From assembly GCF_947623445.1 (NCBI RefSeq), contig NC_135241.1, positions 17,982,501 through 18,046,500 on the forward strand: DNA of 64,000 nucleotides. The letters run 5' to 3'. This stretch comes from Clavelina lepadiformis (taxonomy: Eukaryota > Chordata > Ascidiacea > Aplousobranchia > Clavelinidae). A program made the position numbers and the translations under genes. The notes under the pieces are model-generated. The model was given only the letters and a program-made list of their open reading frames with translations. It did no database searches and was not told where the DNA came from. Position 1 is the stretch's first letter. Each line of letters opens with the position of its first letter. Below, piece by piece: positions 58,001-64,000 of this stretch.

Positions 58001-59891
58001 CATTCGTCAGTGGATAAAAAATTTTTTCACTACATAAAACGACCCAAAGATAGATCCGGAGTATATTGTGCAAACACTGTCGTTAATTGTTTGCTTGACC
58101 TATCACAATAGTGAGTTTCCGCAGGTAAATACCATACACATTGATGACTTTGCAAAGCCACGGAGAATAGAAGTTTTCCACATAGTTACAAAACAAAGAC
58201 CACAAACAGTTACAAACAATATAGTTATAAAGCTGACAGGGCACACCTAGCATTGTTAGCACAGTGCTATACTGAGCGATTGGGATCATAAATCTATAGT
58301 AATATAAATGGAGTTTATAATATAAATGGGCACTTGATCAAAGTAAAATGGATAATAATCCTGACTTTGAGAAAACCATCTCTTATGGCAATGGAACACC
58401 TCCCACAAACCGAAGCTAGCAAAACCTGTAACTATGACAGCAAAAAACAAATTATTTATTCAATCTATATTTATATAGATATAATATATATATGTATATG
58501 CAAAAAAAATAAAATACAGCAAAATGGTTTTGCACAGACCCTATCTACTTCTCTGAAAACCAGAACGACATTTTTCCAAACAATTTCCCAATATAAAACA
58601 ATATTGCGGCGGTTCCAAATCTAAGGTACATGTACCACTAGTGATTTATAAAAGTTTTCAAGGTGGTATTCAGGCAAGTCTGGCGAAAACGTTTGCTGCT
58701 GATAACATATCGCAGGATCATATTGTACAAAGGTTGCTGTTAATATTTATACACGAACATGTTTTTCTGTACGTGGTTGGTTCATGACATTTGTGTATAA
58801 CTTTCAAGTGGTATGCAGATATACATGGCAAACAAGTTGGGAACCACTATAGTAACACAATCTATATGTACATGTGTTGGTAGCGTAAAGTCCCTCAGGG
58901 TGGCATCAGTTTCTACATTTACACTAAATTTGTGGGTGACTGCATTTTATGGTAATGAAGTTCAAAGGGAATAAAAGCAAACACACAAAAGTAGGAAAAA
59001 TTGTTTATAAACAAAAATTGAAGAGTTGCTCTTTGAAGTTGTTTTGCATAAAGTTGAAGTGCTTTCTATTCATGAACTTAAAGCGAACGAGAAAAATTAC
59101 TTACTAAAACATTTTGATCAGGTACAATATCGTTGGCAAATTTGCAGCAAAATTCATTTAAGTTAGTAAGCCACACATCACATCAACTTTTGCGAAATAG
59201 AAACCAAACATATGCCTGTGGTAACCTCAAACATTCTGCATTGCTTCCGGACCAAGCCAACGATCCAAATATTTCTGTTTCTTTTGAATTCCTGACTAGT
59301 TAACTGCCAAACAAATTATTTGATAACAAGCAATGCTACCAATACACGAGGCTTGGCAAGAATTACCAAAAGAAATGTGTAGGAAAGCAGAGAATTCTAC
59401 AAAATAAAAGGAAACATGAACAGGAAATATTGCTCGACAAGAAAACAGTTAAAGAGAAAAACAGTTTTCATATGAAAGACTTCAGTCAGTGCTGTCATGG
59501 AATGGTGGTTCACCAAACAGATGTCTTTAAAGGTTAAAGTGTTTTTTTATAAAAATAATTCAACCCTACTATAAACATACAAACAGTAATGAAATAAAAT
59601 GGATGGTAAAAAAGTAAACTCAGGAGAATCAATAACAGCTTCCCAATCCATTTAGTTAAAAACATAACAGTTTAAATACTGTATATACAACCGCTGCATT
59701 GCATAATTGAAGCATTACTTGCACCCGCCATGGAACTGCTTTGGGGTAGAAGGTAAATACAGTTAAAATATAATACTTCCTGAAATTTATGCAAATCTAT
59801 AGAAAAAGTAGTAACATATCTGTCTATTTCGCAACAGCTCCACTGTAGGTGATAATTCACAGAAAAAAATCGCCTAATGCTTGTAGACAAT
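55062..59891. other. long gene-poor stretch
   Basis: I read both strands and found no coding exon I can support. A 17-bp-arm hairpin is at 56901-56940, and an AT-rich TATA microsatellite near 58465-58500. The downstream part may hold the 3'UTR or a last exon of the small membrane-protein gene on the minus strand; an acceptor-like CAG occurs at about 59737. Confidence 0.4.
56901..56940. repeat. 40-bp imperfect hairpin
   Basis: TTAACCAAATCTACCT pairs with the complement of AGGTAGATTATGGTTAA with one extra base; the loop is 7 nt. No neighbouring gene is known. Confidence 0.65.
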
Positions 59892-60839
59892 CTACTTTAA
59901 AAAATTAATATGTATCAAAAGGTTTGAAAAAACACTCTGGCTAATCTGTAGCAAATGGTCAATAGAAATATGTAAACTACAAATATCTAATGTAGAGATA
60001 CCAATACAGATAATATCTGAAGCAAATTGGTCCAAATAACTCACTAATGTAAGTATAATGAAGATGGAAAGGATAGGAACTAAAATGGTGATCAGAGGTG
60101 ATGTTTCATAGGATTGTGAAGATGGGGGATCAAATTCTTGAGGATAGGCCGGAATCGCCTGTCGAGGTCCAGGAACATAGTCCATGAATTCCTAAAACAT
60201 TAAAATAAAGCTCTTGCATGATTACATTTATCGTTCCTTAGAATAACATAAGCATGGTGCATCTAGAATCAAATATATTTCTAAAATTGTATAATATGAT
60301 GATATTTAAGCTTGAAACAGGGGTCAAAAACATGTAAGAAAATCTGCAGCATATATTATTATTACACAAAAAAATCAATGAAAGTAAATTATACAGCAGA
60401 GCTGTGACCAACAAAAACAGATTTGGGAGAAAGAAGATAATAAATTAAATGTTTAATGATTTTAGTGCAATTTAAATTAAGTTTACATCTGCTGCACTGC
60501 TAACTTTTATCAATGTGTTGGACCTGACAAGTAAGGGCATCATACCCTGAACTTGCCACCACTCTGTGGCTTTTAAAAAAATTCATAAAATTTGTTATAA
60601 TAATTCCAAGGTCTGCAGGATCAATCCTACTTAGGATTTGTGTTTAATTCGGCACAGCCCTACTATGGCAGTGTAAATAGTGTGTACTTTCTAAATATCA
60701 GTGTAATTACCTTCGGACTTGTGATTTGGTCTTGTGTGAGACCATGATCATTGCGAAGTATAAGAAATTTATTTTTGGTGATACTACTTGTGACATTTTC
60801 AACCAAGCGCATGTCCTCATTGTCAACACCTTTTTCCAT
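59892..60839 (-). CDS. unidentified small single-pass membrane protein, two exons seen
   Basis: Minus-strand exon 60839-60711 (43 codons from MEKGVDNEDMRLVENVTSSI) ends at a donor AAG/GTAATT. It joins in phase to an exon starting at 60191 after the acceptor GTTTTAG. The joined protein has a polar N-terminal part, a Pro-rich stretch (VPGPRQAIPAYPQEFDPPSS) and one strong hydrophobic span (LITILVPILSIFIILTL). Reading on gives a stop at 59892 (142 residues). A consensus donor TTA/GTGAGT at 60045 in the middle of the span's end suggests that another exon follows instead, and the true C-terminus is then unknown. There may also be upstream exons, because the first ATG is preceded by an AG. I do not recognise the family. 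Confidence 0.5.
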
Positions 60840-63800
60840 CTCTAGTTTTATGATGGGCAAATGATTAAAAAAGTTAACTGCTAAAACGCTTTTATTTATG
60901 GATAACAGTTAGCAGTACAGTATTCCATTTCCAAACTGTAATCTTGTCATGAGCTCAGCATTTGTATATTAAGTCCTGGATTTAAATGCTGTTAAAACCT
61001 TATATTTCTATTATTATCTTGTTACCTCCTGGAATAAAATTTTTTTTAAAAATAATACAACATTTTATGAACATCACTATTGCTACCATAAACATATAAT
61101 TTCACAATTATAGATGTTTGCCACGGTGTATATGGGTCTGCTTTTAGGCCTATATAGAAGAACAGTGTAATTTTTAGTTAACAGAACTTGCCAGAAAAAT
61201 CTAAACATCGATCATCCCTCTATGAATGAATATAAATTAAATAAATAACAGACAACAAATATTGATCCATTTATCAAAGAAGGACTTGTTTATAAATTTG
61301 TGAAACCGCCACACTGAAATCATGAAACTTGGAGTGATAAAAACAAAAAATGCTTTTAGTGTTGGGATTAAACTATCTTAAGCTGTTTTTATCGAGGTAT
61401 CTTTATGAGTTTACCATAGTCCATAACATGGTGAACACATATATTTGCTCCATGCTTCAATATTTTATAATTACCCATGTACTGATGTTCATATAAAATA
61501 AGCTGAAACAAAAATCGGCATTTAACGCGAAAAATTAGCTAGTTAGCTAACTTTGAAAGTTAGTTAATTATCTTTTGAAATTATTTTCCAATCTAAGATA
61601 AAGCTTTTTAGATTATCTATTTTAAAACATGAATGCAACTCAGTTGCACTGTATGCTGAAATAATCCATTGCTTGACTGGGTCTAATGCAGAACTGTACA
61701 GCTAAATGAGGTCATACTTTGGCAAGTGGGGTTCTAGTATAATAATGCGTGACGTGGTTGTGCATTTCAGCACCAGACCCGATGAACTTATAATACTAAA
61801 ATGTTAAAATGAAAGTAACGTCAATAATGTTATCTGTAGTTCTACACAGCTCACTGATTCAATGAAATGTTACTCAAACTTGCCCGTGCGTTAACTCGCC
61901 AAGTAAATCATGCAGTTCGAAAATTTCACACACTGTACGCTCTGACTTTCGTGCTCATGCAATGAAAACCAAAAGTCTGAAACGACTGGCAGTGGCAGTC
62001 AGCCGTGATGCCTAAACACTAAATTCAGAAACTGTTCCGATCCACGGCGACAACGTTGAACGCTTCCCTTGCCTACAACTTATTGGTAATAGAAAAATAC
62101 ACTTTGTCAACTCAAGTCGAACAAACATAAACATAACGCACACATGCACTTTTTGTAGGCTACGCAGGAAAGCAATATTGTCGATAGCAAAGATAACTCA
62201 TGAAGTCTTTAGCGCCATCTCTCTTTTAATTTCTTTGAAGAATGGGCTTACCGTCACAGTTATAAAAACAACAATTTGAATCGATAAAAACCCAACCGCT
62301 AAGTTTAATATGTATCAAAAGAAAAATATGATGCAAAAAAAAAGTTTACAGTACACGTTATCACAAATTATGGGTGTACAAAAGGTCCAAAATTCTACAT
62401 TAATACGTAATATTGTATATAACATACCGTAATACATTAATTTATTGTTATTCATTACTGTATATAATGATATACATCATAAATACATAATATATTTACG
62501 TAATACGTAGAGAATAATAATAACGTAGACTGCAATTCCCACATACGTTTGCATACACATAGCATAGCGCAATTTTCTGTAAATGTGTTTACAATTTCAC
62601 GTACTATCGTATAAAAACGTGATTTTTGACACCAATGGTGAACCATATAAAAAAACAAAAGGATTTACCAAATAGGCTACCATCTGCGTAACCGTGCACC
62701 AAAAACTAAACACGCTGTTGTGCGATGGCGGAGTAAGTCGCTTTACCACTTGCAAAAAATTTTTTCCATCTCTTACTAGCCTACACACCAGATGAAGCAA
62801 GCTTATGCTTGCGAACCCTGCTCAGAAGCCTATAGGCAGGGTTGCCATCGGTCTGGACTCAAAAATAAGGAAGACTAGAAAACGAAAGAAAAAACGAGAC
62901 ACTATTTGCATGTTCTTAATTTTGGTATTTCTTTGGTACAAAATGGTATACTGAAGGTGTCGAAATGCCCGAAATAGGGACCTCTGCCCTATTTTGTCAC
63001 TCAACATCTTCAATACGAACGCTAACTTTCGTATTGCTGCAAACAGGCTTATTAGCGATTTGTTTATAAAAAAATCACCAATTAAAAATAAATTATTAAA
63101 ACTGAATTGGTAGGTAATTTGTTATTTAATATGCTATTGGTACTGACAGCACAGTGTGTTGCAATAGTCTATTTAGCCTACTTCATATTTTTTCCTGCTA
63201 TAAACTAAACTCAAGCTAATTTCTAAGATATAGGCTAAACTATGAAAACTTTTCACATATTTCATGAAAAAGGAGCATAATAGCGAGTACCCAATACAAA
63301 TGCTAAATGGTATAGGCCTATATAGTTTTTAGCACTTTTAACACTGCTTTTAGAGCTGTTGGTTATAATGAAATAGTTATGGTCACGTTTCCAACGAAAT
63401 ATGGTTATCTCTCTCAAATCATCAGACAGGCGAGTAGAATTCGTGATACAATTTGACATTACCCAACTGCCTGGTATTGGAACTGCATCCTTTACCCTTT
63501 TTAAATTGTATTATTTTAAGTTCCGTTGCCCATTTCATAAATGCCAGTTTACTAACAAATAATTTTCATGCAGCTCGACTACACCGGATGTGACATCATC
63601 CACATTTTCGTGCATGACAGATCTACTTCTCGCTGGCTATTTTTACGCTGACTTTTATATTTTAATCTAGCTTTGCGCAATTTTTGAAGTGGCGACGTAG
63701 TCAGCTTAATGCTGTATTAATACATGTTTTTACAGATAATCGGAGAATATTCGTAGTTGTTGTAGATAGGATATTGGCCTACTTTGCTGGACTTTTTTTC

Positions 63801-64000
63801 TGAGGGTAACACCGGTTGAAAATACCAAACAATTCCTGGATAGTCTCATCAGTGGTGTGTCAACAGCTACTCTACAAGTTATACGAATTTCTGGATGTAT
63901 ACAAACCATCATTATTGTTTCACTGTATATACTATACCTTAATCTCATTTCCAAGGCAGAAATAACCCAAAATAAGCCTAACCTATGACATACGTAAACG
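60840..64000. other. right end of window, nothing recognised
   Basis: The sequence is AT-rich with short open frames on both strands only. 62833-62880 resembles a MITE or SINE end (CAGGGTTGCCATCGGTCTGG), but no partner end was found. Confidence 0.4.

Overview
This is a window of AT-rich animal nuclear DNA. Its genes have GT-AG introns, and the protein set is typically metazoan: CHMP2B, TRUB2, RAB3GAP1, DJ-1/PARK7, Unkempt, IMMP1L, and one KIM-type (R7) tyrosine phosphatase that matches vertebrate PTPRR/PTPN5/PTPN7. The short-intron genes, the many hAT-type MITEs, and strong 3' splice acceptors only 8-68 nt before several start codons suggest a marine invertebrate deuterostome, most likely an ascidian tunicate such as Ciona. 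The species call is an inference. Exon coordinates were set by hand from reading-frame continuity, splice consensus and homology to proteins I know.

Layout. 1-702 (-): edge-truncated, broken integrase-core gene of a mobile element. 2323-4948: apparently complete DNA transposon with terminal inverted repeats, a 4-bp ATAA target duplication and an intact 571-codon gene on the minus strand. 5882-6514 (+): CHMP2B, single exon. 7315-10616 (+): TRUB2, six exons, convergent with 10825-14779 (-) RAB3GAP1, four exons. RAB3GAP1 is divergent from 15431-18263 (+) PARK7 across a 650-bp shared upstream region that contains a perfect hairpin. PARK7 intron 1 holds nested hAT elements. 19657-22468 (-): Unkempt, with six CCCH fingers but no recognisable RING. 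22.5-30.3 kb: gene-poor and full of decayed repeats (two MITE families nested in each other, LTR-like relics, a MITE rich in GACTCGAGTC). 30424-32692 (+): membrane-anchored copine/RGLG-type vWA protein. 35915-37369 (+): IMMP1L. 38984-40211: foldback element whose arms are inverted 16-bp minisatellites, flanked by a 9-bp direct repeat. 41813-50631 (-): twelve in-phase exons of a KIM-type tyrosine phosphatase with a WMD instead of a WPD loop and a ~280-residue Ser/Thr-Pro-rich tail; its 5' end is not found. 53.3-55.1 kb: three MITEs in a row. 59892-60839 (-): small, unidentified single-pass membrane protein. 60.9-64 kb: nothing recognised.

The genes look like ordinary housekeeping neighbours rather than a functional cluster: ESCRT-III membrane scission, mitochondrial RNA modification (TRUB2), mitochondrial inner-membrane proteolysis (IMMP1L), oxidative-stress protection (PARK7), Rab3/Rab18 regulation, RNA-binding translational control (Unkempt) and MAP-kinase dephosphorylation. 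The most unusual content is in the mobile DNA and in departures of two conserved proteins from their families (phosphatase, Unkempt).
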